Part shown: positions 31,788 through 40,649 of the stretch, piece after piece | Layout: each line of letters opens with the position of its first letter | How positions within the stretch are numbered: position 1 is the stretch's first letter | Source of the DNA: Saprospira grandis DSM 2844 | GTDB taxonomy: Bacteria; Bacteroidota; Bacteroidia; Chitinophagales; Saprospiraceae | Assembly (NCBI RefSeq): GCF_000275825.1 | Contig: NZ_JH719942.1 | Location: 81,126 to 145,125 of the forward strand | Reading direction: 5' to 3' | Length of the DNA: 64,000 nucleotides | Position numbers and translations under genes: made by a program | The notes under the pieces: generated by a model | Told to the model about the DNA's origin: nothing | The model's input: the letters and a program-made list of their open reading frames with translations, nothing else | Databases searched by the model: none

Positions 31788-32205
31788 ATCGTCTATATTT
31801 TAGAAAAATCCTTTAAATTAGGGAGGCTCAAAATAGCTTTTCTTTTGGCATCTTGCAAATTGCGTTTGGGCATTTTGGAGGGTATAGGCGGCGAAGCCGC
31901 CACCAGCTATGCCCTCAAAAAATAGCTGGCCTAGCCAAAAATTCATAGCAAACGATGCCCAAAGCAGCGCGATTAGATCTGGCCTAGGGATGGAAAGTGG
32001 GGCGGCGCAGCCGCAGACCCAGCGGGCGAAGCCCGCGCAGGGCCGAGCAGACCTGCGAGCCACGACACAGCCCGGCCGCCGCAGGCGGCAGGCCCCAAAA
32101 AAATAGTCCGATAATTCAGATAAAAGGCTAAAATAAAGTGATCTAAAGCCTAAAAGCTAATTTTAAATTTATAAATTTAGGGAGATATAAAAGCAGCAGC
32201 AGGCC
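31788..32205. other. Intergenic region with GC-rich element, copy 3
   Basis: Holds a GC-rich dispersed element at about 31885-32100 (core at about 32040-32059, in the form GGCCGAGCAGACCTGCGAG) and then an AT-rich stretch. TAAATTTA near 32172 resembles a -7 box and could start the six-gene DUF7793 cluster. Confidence 0.6.
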
Positions 32206-32595
32206 ATGAAAGAACAGCAAGAAATAATAACTCCGATAGCCAGAGCTTGGCCCATTGCGCCGGGCATTGTCAAAGTAGTGTATGACGAGGTAGTTTTGGA
32301 GCCTGCCGATGTGCATGCGCATATTGAGCAGATGCGGCAAGAGTTTGGCGAAGGGCTTTGGTTGCTTTCTGATTTGCGGCAGATGAAAAAAACGAATCAG
32401 GAAGTTCGGCAGGCCCTGAGTTCGGGAAAAATTGTGGCCGTAGGTGCCGCAGTTATGATGGGCAATGGCCTATCTAAAATTATTGGGAACCTTTTTCTAA
32501 AATTTAGTAAACCTAACATTACAACTCGTATCTTTACTGATGAAGAGAAAGCGGTTGAGTGGTTGAAGGAGCAAGTTAAATACTTTAAGGTTTGA
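32206..32595 (+). CDS. DUF7793 / STAS-like small protein 1 of 6
   Basis: A 129-residue soluble protein, first of six tandem paralogues. The shared layout is an N-terminal beta pair (VKVVYDEVVLEP), a helix, LLSDLRQMKK near 61-70, a helix, the Ala/Val-rich strand VAVGAAVMMGNGLSKIIGNLFLKF, and a C-terminal FTDEEKAVEWLKEQ. This architecture and the final ALxWL-type motif match the STAS/SpoIIAA-like fold as in DUF7793. No catalytic residues are apparent. Function unknown; STAS-like folds usually mediate protein-protein regulation. The stop overlaps the TTG start of the next gene (TTGA at 32592-32595). Confidence 0.75.
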   Translation: MKEQQEIITPIARAWPIAPGIVKVVYDEVVLEPADVHAHIEQMRQEFGEGLWLLSDLRQMKKTNQEVRQALSSGKIVAVGAAVMMGNGLSKIIGNLFLKFSKPNITTRIFTDEEKAVEWLKEQVKYFKV

Positions 32596-33008
32596 AAAGA
32601 GATTATGCTGCCCAAGAGATTGAGTTTCCGCAGGCGAAACTGCAATGGTCTGCAGAAGAAGAAGGCGTACTAGAGCTGTATTTTGAGAAAAAATTAAAGA
32701 TGAGTTTGGAGCAAGCCCAAGAATACTATGAGAGTCTGTGCAAAATGGCGGAAGCTCAAGAAAAAAACATCTTTATTTATATTGATGTATCGAACATTGG
32801 CGGTATTTCGGCAGAGGCCCGGAAATATTTTGCCAAGGCCGTTAATCCAAGGTCTAGAGCCTGTGCACTTTTGGTAGGCAGTGGAATTAGCCGTATATTG
32901 GGCAACTTTTTGGTGGGCTTTAATAAACCGCCTATTCCCACTCGTTTGTTTACTGATAAAGAAAAAGCCTTGCAGTGGTTGGTCGAATGGCAGCAAAAGA
33001 CGTCTTAA
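32592..33008 (+). CDS. DUF7793 / STAS-like small protein 2 of 6
   Basis: 138 residues with a TTG start overlapping the upstream stop, which suggests translational coupling. The next in-frame ATG (32700) would remove the conserved first strands, so TTG is preferred; gene 3 has the same TTG-AAA-AGA-GAT start. The second half (SRACALLVGSGISRILGNFLVG and beyond) is almost identical to gene 3 at DNA level, indicating a recent duplication or gene conversion. Function unknown. FIYIDVSNIGGIS replaces the LLSDLRQ strand of gene 1. Confidence 0.72.
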   Translation: MKRDYAAQEIEFPQAKLQWSAEEEGVLELYFEKKLKMSLEQAQEYYESLCKMAEAQEKNIFIYIDVSNIGGISAEARKYFAKAVNPRSRACALLVGSGISRILGNFLVGFNKPPIPTRLFTDKEKALQWLVEWQQKTS

Positions 33009-33044
33009 AAATTTTATTCTAAAAGCCCCCTAAACAAAAATGAC

Positions 33045-33461
33045 TTGAAAAGAGATTATGCTGTCCAGGAGCTACAATTCCCGCAGGCAAAATTGCAATG
33101 GTCGGAAGAACAACTAGGCGTATTAGAGTTGTATTTTGAGGATAAACTGAGCATGAACTTAGAACAAGCGATTAGCTACAATGAAGCCATTAAGAAAATG
33201 GCGGAAGCTCAAAATCAAAATATTTTTATTTATATTGATGGGAGTGGCTTAAAAGGGGTATCGAAGGAAGCTAGGCAATACTTTGCCCAAGCTTCAACCT
33301 CAAGGTCTAGAGCCTGTGCGCTTTTGGTAGGCAGCGGAATTAGCCGTATATTGGGCAACTTTTTGGTGGGCTTTAATAAACCGCCCATTCCTACTCGTTT
33401 GTTTACCGATAAAGAAAAAGCCCTAAAGTGGTTGGCCGAATGGCAGCAAAAGACCCCCTAG
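33045..33461 (+). CDS. DUF7793 / STAS-like small protein 3 of 6
   Basis: 138 residues, near-twin of gene 2 (KRDYAVQELQFPQAKLQW start, ALKWLAEWQQKTP end). It starts at TTG 33045; a nearby ATG (33039) reads only two codons before a stop, so it is not the start. The central strand is FIYIDGSGLKGVS. The stop is 1 bp before the start of gene 4, again suggesting one transcript. Function unknown. Confidence 0.72.
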   Translation: MKRDYAVQELQFPQAKLQWSEEQLGVLELYFEDKLSMNLEQAISYNEAIKKMAEAQNQNIFIYIDGSGLKGVSKEARQYFAQASTSRSRACALLVGSGISRILGNFLVGFNKPPIPTRLFTDKEKALKWLAEWQQKTP

Positions 33462-33462
33462 A

Positions 33463-33834
33463 ATGGAAAAAGAACTGATGACTACCCCCATTGCCAAACT
33501 TTGGCAGTTGGGTCCTAAACTACTAAGGGTAGAATACCTACCTGTAGTAACCGAAATAGAAAAAATTGATGCGCATTTTGCGCTTTTGACCGAGCATTTT
33601 GGCAAAGCGCTCTATATGCTCGTAGATATTCGGCAGGTACGCTCGGCCAATGCCAGGGCGCGTCGACATATTGCCAAAAACAATAATGTGACTGCCGCAG
33701 CCGCTATTATTGTAAACAGTGGCCCATCTGCAATTATTGGCAACTTCTTTTTGCGCTTTGATGGCCCTCCTTTCCCCGCAAAATTGTTTACCCAAGAAGA
33801 AAAAGCCCTAAAGTGGTTGAACAAACAAAACTAA
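33463..33834 (+). CDS. DUF7793 / STAS-like small protein 4 of 6
   Basis: 123 residues with an ATG start. Conserved elements are LYMLVDIRQVRSANARARRH (second strand and helix), AAAAIIVNSGPSAIIGNFFL, and LFTQEEKALKWLNKQ at the C-terminus. It is more like gene 1 than genes 2 and 3, with TTPIAKLWQLGPKLLRVEY at the N-terminus resembling TPIARAWPIAPGIVKVVY of gene 1. Function unknown. Confidence 0.72.
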   Translation: MEKELMTTPIAKLWQLGPKLLRVEYLPVVTEIEKIDAHFALLTEHFGKALYMLVDIRQVRSANARARRHIAKNNNVTAAAAIIVNSGPSAIIGNFFLRFDGPPFPAKLFTQEEKALKWLNKQN

Positions 33835-33849
33835 ATCCCCAAAATTAAG

Positions 33850-34233
33850 ATGAATCCCCAAACAGACAACCAAGTAGCCCGCACCTTTTTGCTAGAAGAG
33901 CAAATTGTAGAAGAAGTATATAAGGCCGTAACTATTGACTTAGCCATGATGAAGGGTCATATTGAAGACTCTTTGCAGGCCTATGGCCGAGACTGCTGGT
34001 ACCTTTCAGATATCAGCCTGCTCAAATCGACAAAACGAGAGGCCAGAGACTATCTGGCCAAGAATTCTATTGCCGCAGGGGCGGCTATTCTGACCAATAG
34101 CCCCATTTCTAAAATGGTGGGCAACCTCTTTCTCAAGTTCAATAAGCCCGAATTCCCCAGCAAGCTATTTACCGATAGAGAAAAAGCCCTGCTCTGGATC
34201 AGAGAACAAATAGAGCTGAGCAAAAAAGTATAA
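33850..34233 (+). CDS. DUF7793 / STAS-like small protein 5 of 6
   Basis: 127 residues starting MNPQTDNQVARTFLLEEQ. The shared core is WYLSDISLLKSTKREARDYL, AAGAAILTNSPISKMVGNLF and LFTDREKALLWIREQIEL. The gap to gene 4 is 15 bp. Function unknown. The sequence is highly charged and soluble, with no signal peptide or membrane segment. Confidence 0.72.
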   Translation: MNPQTDNQVARTFLLEEQIVEEVYKAVTIDLAMMKGHIEDSLQAYGRDCWYLSDISLLKSTKREARDYLAKNSIAAGAAILTNSPISKMVGNLFLKFNKPEFPSKLFTDREKALLWIREQIELSKKV

Positions 34234-34262
34234 TTTGCTTTTTTATTGAACAAGTATTTAAT

Positions 34263-34270
34263 TATCTTTG
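34263..34270 (+). promoter_or_regulatory. TAnnTTTG -7 box before DUF7793 gene 6
   Basis: TATCTTTG fits the Bacteroidota -7 consensus exactly, with TTG at 34246-34248 upstream (14 bp gap, shorter than usual). It implies that the last paralogue has its own promoter. It also rules out the TTG at 34268 as start codon, since that lies inside the box. Confidence 0.55.
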
Positions 34271-34297
34271 CGGCGAAACAAATTAGCTCTACAGCTC

Positions 34298-34678
34298 ATG
34301 CGCGAACTAAAAATTAGCAGCCCGCTAGCCAGTGCTAGGCAGCGAGAAGACGGTATCATTCATGAAGTTTATCATGCCGTCAAGGTCAATATACAAGATT
34401 TAGAAGCCCATATAGAGGCCTCTCGCCAAGCTTTTGGCTCTACAGGTTATTATATTTCCGATATTCGGCAACTAAAATCCGTTTGTCAGCAATCTAGAAA
34501 GCATCTGGCCCATCATTCGGTGGCCAAAGCCAGCGCCCTCATTGTGAGCAGTGGTTTTTCTACTATTGTCGGCAATATTTTCCTCAAATTCAACCAGCCC
34601 GACTTTGCCAGCAAGCTATTTACTAGCGAAGAAAAAGCCCTAGCTTGGATTAAGGAACAACAGGCTTTGGATAACTAA
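34298..34678 (+). CDS. DUF7793 / STAS-like small protein 6 of 6
   Basis: 126 residues from the ATG at 34298 (MRELKISSPLASARQRED). An upstream in-frame TTG at 34268 sits in a promoter-like box and was rejected. The core is YYISDIRQLKSVCQQSRKHL, KASALIVSSGFSTIVGNIFL and LFTSEEKALAWIKEQ. It is the last of the tandem family, 65 bp from gene 5, and probably separately transcribed. Function unknown. Confidence 0.72.
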   Translation: MRELKISSPLASARQREDGIIHEVYHAVKVNIQDLEAHIEASRQAFGSTGYYISDIRQLKSVCQQSRKHLAHHSVAKASALIVSSGFSTIVGNIFLKFNQPDFASKLFTSEEKALAWIKEQQALDN

Positions 34679-34704
34679 CAAAAAGCGCCCTAATGGGCGA
34701 TTTT

Positions 34705-36615
34705 TTAGTTTAACTTGAGCTGGCCATTGGCCTGCTCAAGCAGCTCTTCATTGTCTAGAAGTTGCTGCAAAACCGCCAGCGCCTTATTCTCTAAATTGGA
34801 GGGGAAGCGACCAATAAGGGCCCTTACCGTCAGCGATTCTTTGCCAAGCTGCGCCAGCATATAGCTGCGCATTTTTTTATACTCCTCTGGGCTGGGGCGG
34901 CTATCATATCGGCCCAGACAGACGTCGCATTGCCCGCAAGCGGGCACATCCAACTCATTAAAATAGGCCAAGAGCATTTGCGAGCGACAGCGCTTTTCCT
35001 CGGCATAGGCCAAGGCCGCCTGCATCCGTTTTTCTTGCCGCTCTTTCAAGAAGCGGTAACTGGCCCCATCAAAGAGTAAATCTCGCTTAGACAAACGCGG
35101 CTGGAGGTAATAGATATAAGGATGCTCTTTTTGAGGATGATAATAAAGCAAGCCCGCCTGCTGCAATTGGCCCAACTGCTTTTTTACTTCAGAAATGGTC
35201 GACTTGGTCCCCTTGGCAATTTTCTCTTCTCGAATATTAACCGATTGCTGAAAAGCCCCCTGATAAGTCCGCAATATAAACTGAACCAAACGCTCGTAGG
35301 GCTTGTAACGCAAAGCAAAGTCATAAACCTGCCGATTGTTGAGCCGAAACTGAATGCTGGCCGGAAAAAATAGAGATTCCGATAAGATCAAATACTCATT
35401 TTGCATCAAAATCCGCAAGGCCGAAAGGACCAAAATAGGGTTCATTTTATATTGCTGGCAAAAGCCCCCCAAAGGAAAATCAAAACTCTGCCCCTCTCCC
35501 CCACCAATGGCCAACTGGAAAAAACTCCCCAAGGCCTGATAGACCTGCCGAACAATGTCTAAACTCGGATAACTCTGCTCATATTGCTGCAATAAACGAG
35601 CTTTGTCGGTGCTGTTGTACAACAATACCGCATAGGCCTTTTTTCCATCCCGACCCGCTCGACCCGCCTCCTGAAAATAAGCCTCCAAATTATCGGGCAA
35701 GGTCAAATGTACCACCAAACGCACATCCGGCTTGTCAATCCCCATCCCAAAGGCATTGGTGGCCACAATGACCCGAATCTCATTGGTAATCCACAACTGC
35801 TGGATCTGCGAACGCTGCTCTACCGAACGACCCGCATGATAATAATCCGCCGAAATATTATTCTTTTGTAAGTAGCTCGCTATCTCTCGACAAGCACGGC
35901 GGTTAAGTACATAAACGACAGCCGTTCCCGGCACTTTTTGTAGCATATCAAGCAGCTTGGCCAGTTTGTTCTCCTCTTCCAATACCACATAGGCCAGATT
36001 GTCTCGCCCAAAGCTCTTTCTAAATACCGCCTTGGCCTCTTCTCTAAAGGCCAATTTCTCCTGTATATCAACCACCACCTGCTCCGTAGCCGTGGCCGTC
36101 AGGGCAATGACGGGTACCTTGGGCAATGCAGGCCGAATCTCCGCAATTTTAAGATAGGCAGGCCGAAAATCATAACCCCACTGAGAAATACAATGCGCCT
36201 CATCTACCGCCAATAAACGAATCGGCAAACGGTCCAAACGCATTTGCAACATCTCTGTCCCCAAACGCTCCGGAGATACATACAAAAAAGAAATATACCC
36301 ATGTACAGCCAATTCTAATATCCGATCAATCTCCGAACGACGCATGCCCGTATAAATGGCCTCCGCAGAAATACCCCGCCGCTTGAGCTGCTCTACCTGA
36401 TCCTTCATCAAGGCAATCAAAGGAGAAACTACCAGACAAAGGCCCCCCAAACAAAGAGCCGGCACCTGAAAACAAACCGATTTGCCCCCACCCGTCGGCA
36501 AAAGAGCCAAACAATCTTGCCCCGCCAAAACCGCATCTACAATATCTTCCTGTAAGGGCCGAAAACTCGAATACCCCCAATACTTTTTCAATATTTCTCT
36601 CGCCGCTACTGACAT
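34705..36615 (-). CDS. recQ: ATP-dependent DNA helicase RecQ
   Basis: About 636 residues from ATG 36615; a TTG at 36672 would add 19 basic residues not typical of the family and crowd the divergent gene. It is a 3'-to-5' superfamily 2 helicase in recombination and fork repair. Motifs seen: Walker A LLPTGGGKSVCFQ, DEAH box AVDEAHCISQWGYDFRP, motif III ALTATATEQV, motif V IVATNAFGMGIDKPDVRLVV, motif VI EAGRAGRDGKKA. The zinc-binding cysteines lie in CRSQMLLAYF and CGQCDVC. An RQC-like winged-helix region follows; I see no obvious HRDC domain. Hairpin GCGCCCTAATGGGCG at 34684-34698 may terminate the neighbouring cluster. Confidence 0.94.
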   Translation of the reverse strand: MSVAAREILKKYWGYSSFRPLQEDIVDAVLAGQDCLALLPTGGGKSVCFQVPALCLGGLCLVVSPLIALMKDQVEQLKRRGISAEAIYTGMRRSEIDRILELAVHGYISFLYVSPERLGTEMLQMRLDRLPIRLLAVDEAHCISQWGYDFRPAYLKIAEIRPALPKVPVIALTATATEQVVVDIQEKLAFREEAKAVFRKSFGRDNLAYVVLEEENKLAKLLDMLQKVPGTAVVYVLNRRACREIASYLQKNNISADYYHAGRSVEQRSQIQQLWITNEIRVIVATNAFGMGIDKPDVRLVVHLTLPDNLEAYFQEAGRAGRDGKKAYAVLLYNSTDKARLLQQYEQSYPSLDIVRQVYQALGSFFQLAIGGGEGQSFDFPLGGFCQQYKMNPILVLSALRILMQNEYLILSESLFFPASIQFRLNNRQVYDFALRYKPYERLVQFILRTYQGAFQQSVNIREEKIAKGTKSTISEVKKQLGQLQQAGLLYYHPQKEHPYIYYLQPRLSKRDLLFDGASYRFLKERQEKRMQAALAYAEEKRCRSQMLLAYFNELDVPACGQCDVCLGRYDSRPSPEEYKKMRSYMLAQLGKESLTVRALIGRFPSNLENKALAVLQQLLDNEELLEQANGQLKLN

Positions 36616-36689
36616 CCTTTTTTCTTCCTTATTTTTGAGTTTCTTAAAGGCCTGCTTGGCCCCTTTCAACAAATCTAATCATTTTTTCT

Positions 36690-37766
36690 ATGAAGTCAAT
36701 CAGACAGACATCACTCTTGTATATATTTTTTTTTGGACTTTTATCGACAGCCTGCAAAAAGGAAGAACCCAGCCAAACAAACAGCGGTTTTGACCAAGGT
36801 ATTCTGATCACCAATGAAGGCTTATACAACCAAACCTCCGGCACAATCAGCCATTATGATCCCGAACAGCAGCTGGTCCAAAATCGCATTTTTAAAACAA
36901 CCAACCAAAGAGACCTAGGCAATGTGGTCCAATCAATCAACCATTTTGGCGAGCATACTTATATTGTAGTCAATAACTCCAATAAAATCGAATGGGTCAA
37001 TCCCCAAACCTTTGCCGAAGAAGGCCAACTCCTCCAGCTCCAACAACCCCGATATATTAGCCCCATCAATGATAGCCTCGCCTATATTAGCCAATGGGGC
37101 AACGATCTGCTCTCAGGCAGTATCGCCATTTTTAATTACCAAATAGGCGAGCAAGTTGGCCAAATTGAGGGCCTCGGAAAAGGACCCGAACGCCTGCTGC
37201 CCTACAATAATATGGTCTTTGTCTGCCTAGTCGGCGGACTCGATACCGACCAACGCCTAGCCATTATCAATAGCCAAACTCATCAAATCGATCAGTATAT
37301 TACAGTAGATGATGCCCCCAATAGCCTCCAACTAGACCAAAATGGCCTGCTCTGGGTCGCCTGCTCGGGCAAAGCCGTCTATAGCAATTACCCCCAAATC
37401 GATACCGCCAACAGCACAATGGGCAGCCTGATCGCTATCAATCCCAATAGCAAGCAAATTGTCCACCAGCTAAATTTAGCCAAAGGCCAAGGCGCCAAAC
37501 AGCTTATCCGCAATGCCAACGGCAGCCAGCTCTTTTTTATCCACAAAAATGCCATCTACCTACTAGACCCCAATCAGCCAAGTATCCGTGAAATTAAATC
37601 TGGCCATTATTACGGCCTTGGCTTTGATAATGAAAACAATATACTTTACGCCGCCCGCTATATGGGCACCGAATCCGCTTGGGTCGATCGCCTAAGTTCC
37701 CCCAATTTTATCCTGCAAGATTCCTTTAGAGCTGGAATTTTTGCCAATGATTTTCATTTTCAGTAG
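36690..37766 (+). CDS. Lipoprotein with beta-propeller (DUF5074/YncE-like)
   Basis: A 358-residue protein with a lipoprotein signal (hydrophobic LLYIFFFGLLSTAC, Cys 22) and the acidic/polar linker KKEEPSQTN. The body is repeated short blades of the YncE/YVTN type: GILITNEGLYNQTSGTISHY, then repeated patterns such as HTYIVVNNSNKIEWV and LLWVACSGKAVYSN. In gut Bacteroidota such proteins (BtuG-like) bind cobalamin beside a TonB receptor, but no receptor lies here, so that role is only a possibility. It is divergent from recQ with a 74 bp gap. Confidence 0.72.
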   Translation: MKSIRQTSLLYIFFFGLLSTACKKEEPSQTNSGFDQGILITNEGLYNQTSGTISHYDPEQQLVQNRIFKTTNQRDLGNVVQSINHFGEHTYIVVNNSNKIEWVNPQTFAEEGQLLQLQQPRYISPINDSLAYISQWGNDLLSGSIAIFNYQIGEQVGQIEGLGKGPERLLPYNNMVFVCLVGGLDTDQRLAIINSQTHQIDQYITVDDAPNSLQLDQNGLLWVACSGKAVYSNYPQIDTANSTMGSLIAINPNSKQIVHQLNLAKGQGAKQLIRNANGSQLFFIHKNAIYLLDPNQPSIREIKSGHYYGLGFDNENNILYAARYMGTESAWVDRLSSPNFILQDSFRAGIFANDFHFQ

Positions 37767-37883
37767 GTTTTTTATAAAAAAATCGTGTTATTTAAACTGC
37801 ATTAAAAAGTAGAACTTTTTGCCTCCGTTCTGCCTTTTTATAGTAGAAAGAATCAAACCCTACCTTATCAAAAGTAAAGTATT

Positions 37884-38345
37884 ATGAGTAACCTATCTGA
37901 CTTTATGAACCGCCCGGTCAGCGATATCATGACCACCAAAATTAAAGCGCTTATCCCTAGCGATAGCCTCGAAAAAGTAAAGGAGCTTTTCGATAACAAT
38001 GAGATCCACCACATTCCCGTGGTCCGCTACAAGGAGTTGGTCGGTATCATCAGCCATAGCGATTTTGAAAAAGCTATCCATGGCGCCCGCCTGCATGGAG
38101 AGGTCCAAGCCGAAGCCGATAACAAAGAACTTTTGGCCAAGTATACCGTTGCCGACCTCATGACGACTAAGGTGGTGCATATCGCCCCCGATGCCAAAAT
38201 TGGCGTAGCCGCCGAACTCCTCCTCATTAACTATTTTCATGCCCTACCCATCGTCTCTGAAGAAGGCGAACTAGTAGGAATCGTTAGCTCTCATGATGTC
38301 CTCAAGGCCGTCTACAAAAAAGCTTACCCCTCTGAAGATATTTAG
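37884..38345 (+). CDS. CBS-domain pair protein
   Basis: 153 residues made almost wholly of two CBS motifs: VSDIMTTKIKALIPSDSLEK to SDFEKAIHG (about 13-70) and VADLMTTKVVHIAPDAKIG to SSHDVLKAVY (about 90-148). Such modules bind adenosine nucleotides and sense energy state. With no enzymatic domain attached, it would act in trans on a partner that the window does not reveal. Length is typical for stand-alone CBS proteins. Confidence 0.9.
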   Translation: MSNLSDFMNRPVSDIMTTKIKALIPSDSLEKVKELFDNNEIHHIPVVRYKELVGIISHSDFEKAIHGARLHGEVQAEADNKELLAKYTVADLMTTKVVHIAPDAKIGVAAELLLINYFHALPIVSEEGELVGIVSSHDVLKAVYKKAYPSEDI

Positions 38346-39427
38346 GCCGAACCCTTTTTCCGCCTATACATAAGAACCTTTCCCTTAGCTTTGGGGAAGG
38401 TTCTTTTTTTGTTTTTTTGGGGGCCTCCGCCTCCCTTCGGTCGTCGGCGCTACGCTGCAGGGCTCGCAGGTCTGCTCGGCCCTGCGGCCTGACGGCCTTG
38501 GTCTGCGGCTGCGCCGCCCCCTTTCGCATCGCTAGGCCTGCGGCCCTGCGGGCCTGCTATATGGGCCTGTAGGTTGAAACCTACAGCCAGACAACCCTTG
38601 GTATTGCTCCGCAATGATATATGTATGAGGGTTGAAACCCTCATACAATTAACTCATTCCCATTCTGGTCTATACGCCCTGATCATCTTCACAGCTTTTA
38701 ACAGCCCAAAAAATGTTTATTTATGGAGGGTTTTAACCCTCCATACTATATTAAAATGCATTCGTTAATTGGCTGTAGGTTTCAACCTACAGCTCTAGAA
38801 TCTGCGGCCTTTAGGCTGCAGAAACAGAGATTTTTGCCCCAATTGTTAGGGAATTGTTAAAAATAGAAATAATGTAACAAAATCAAAAAGGGCAAAAGTT
38901 AGGTCTGGAACATAACTAGCTATGTCTGAAACATAACTGGCTATGTAAAAGGGCGGGACTGTTCAGAATTTTGTGTATTAGAATAAAATTTTGGCCTTTA
39001 GCTTGTTAGGATTTGGCCAATAGTCGCCCAGGGACAAGCCCCTAGGCTAATCCAATGGAGTCAGCCCTCTGCGAGGGCCTCAACTATTGATATACAAGGC
39101 CTTGTTCAGTTGTTATCACAGAGAAAAACCTCATCCAAAGGCCCTCTTTAGAGGGCTGTCTGAAAAAGCTAGCCTAGGGGCTTGTCCCTAGGCAGCAAAA
39201 AGGAGAAACACAAAATTTTAAAAAGCCCCCTCCTTGGAGGGGGTGACTCTACGATTAGCCTAGGGCCTTGGCCCTAGGATCCTGTATAATATCGGGTCCT
39301 CTAGGTTGAAACCCACAGGTACTATAAAATGCCTATCATCGCCTAGGGACAAGAAAGCAAGGCCGCAGGAAAAAGGCCGTAGGAAACAAAAAAGGCCCAA
39401 ACCCCTCGGTTTGGACCTCCTCCATGT
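38346..39427. other. 1.1 kb gene-free gap rich in palindromic repeats
   Basis: In order: a terminator-like hairpin with T-run (GAACCTTTCCC...GGGAAGGTTC at about 38371-38412), a GC-rich dispersed element (about 38418-38560), and hairpin family TGTAGGTTGAAACCTACA (38571-38588, repeated inverted near 38772-38790). GAGGGTTGAAACCCTC and GGAGGGTTTTAACCCTCC follow, then CCTAGG-type hairpins near 39028-39050, 39171-39190 and 39259-39280. No coding potential was recognised. Confidence 0.7.
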
Positions 39428-40618
39428 CTATCCTATTTTCCCCTCATAAAAGTAGGCCTGCAATAAGGCCCCAAATAAATCCTCCGCCGATTGCTGGGCC
39501 GACTGAATCAGCGCCTTTTGCCGCTCTATCCGCTCTACCAATTGCGCAAATTGCTGCTGTAAAGAAAGTGGAGGGAGGGGGATGGGAAAGTTTTTTATAT
39601 CTCTAAAAGAAAGATTATCAGCAGTAACTGACCTAACTTTTCCTAATAACTTTTGCTGCCCCAAATGAAAACAATAGAAAATATATTGAAGCTCTACCAT
39701 ATCCTTTTTAAGGATGAAGGCCTTCATATCTTGGTTAATAGTTACTTCTACCTGATTAATTGCTAAAGGTAATTTCTTCTTGAGAATCCCACTTCTCATG
39801 ACCATTAGTAAGGATTTGGGCGGAATTAACTTAACAGAGCTATTACTAATCGCCTCCTCTGTAATTGTATCTATACTTATTTTAATATTTTTAACCTTCA
39901 TGTCTTTGGGAGTAACCCAAGGTATATCTCCTTCATAAAAGTCCTGATTGCTTTTACTTGGTGTTCCGCCTCCTAAAACTTTTTTACAAGTAGCACTCAT
40001 TTTCACAACCTCCCAGCCCTTAGGATTGAGCACGGGATCCCCAAACATATCCAGAAAGCTGGCCGCCAGCAAACGATCATAATCTGCTAGGCTTTGGGCC
40101 AAGGCCTGCCGTACCTTATCCGCCCGATCAAGCTGGGCCGCTATGGCCTTTTGCTCTGCTAAGGGGGGAAGGGGGATTTGGAAATCAGAAATTACTCGCT
40201 TTGAAACTTCCTTAAAAGTTGAACCTGTACCTAAGGCCTGTACCTGCTCTTTAAAAAAATACATCGTATAATATAGGTAGTGAACATCAAGCATTGTCTT
40301 TGGGACAAAAGACTTAAACCCTTGGTTGGTACAAACAGGCTCTTTATTTATTGCAATATGGCCAATTGGAGCTCTAGAACTAAACAGTAAAGAGTTTGTA
40401 GGTAAAAGAGTTGTAGAACAAGATCGGTAACCAAGCTCTGTAATGTATTCAGGTATATCTTCTAAAAAACGTGTATTTAGTTTGCTTAAATCTTTAGGAG
40501 TTACCCATGGAATTATTCCCTCCTCCCAATATTCAACATTATTTCGTTTAGGGGTAGAACCTGAGACAATCTCACAAACCTCCCCTAGCTTTACTTTTTT
40601 CCAATCTTTATTCTTCAT
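39428..40618 (-). CDS. hsdS: Solitary type I restriction specificity subunit HsdS
   Basis: A 396-residue specificity subunit that chooses the DNA site for type I methylation and cleavage. There are two target-recognition domains: residues 1 to about 160 (WKKVKLGEVCEIVSGSTPKR, IPWVTPKDL) and about 205-350 (WEVVKMSATCKKVLGGGTPS, IPWVTPKDM). Each is followed by a conserved helix (PLPPLAEQKAIAAQLDRAD and PLPPLSLQQQFAQLVERIE) that spaces the domains. No hsdM or hsdR flanks it: the left neighbour is a 1.1 kb gap and the right an unrelated oxidoreductase. It either serves a complex encoded elsewhere or is a donor for specificity switching. The recognition domains are more AT-rich than the conserved helices. 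Confidence 0.92.
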   Translation of the reverse strand: MKNKDWKKVKLGEVCEIVSGSTPKRNNVEYWEEGIIPWVTPKDLSKLNTRFLEDIPEYITELGYRSCSTTLLPTNSLLFSSRAPIGHIAINKEPVCTNQGFKSFVPKTMLDVHYLYYTMYFFKEQVQALGTGSTFKEVSKRVISDFQIPLPPLAEQKAIAAQLDRADKVRQALAQSLADYDRLLAASFLDMFGDPVLNPKGWEVVKMSATCKKVLGGGTPSKSNQDFYEGDIPWVTPKDMKVKNIKISIDTITEEAISNSSVKLIPPKSLLMVMRSGILKKKLPLAINQVEVTINQDMKAFILKKDMVELQYIFYCFHLGQQKLLGKVRSVTADNLSFRDIKNFPIPLPPLSLQQQFAQLVERIERQKALIQSAQQSAEDLFGALLQAYFYEGKIG

Positions 40619-40649
40619 TTCTTTGATTTATTTGGCTAAACAATTGGGC

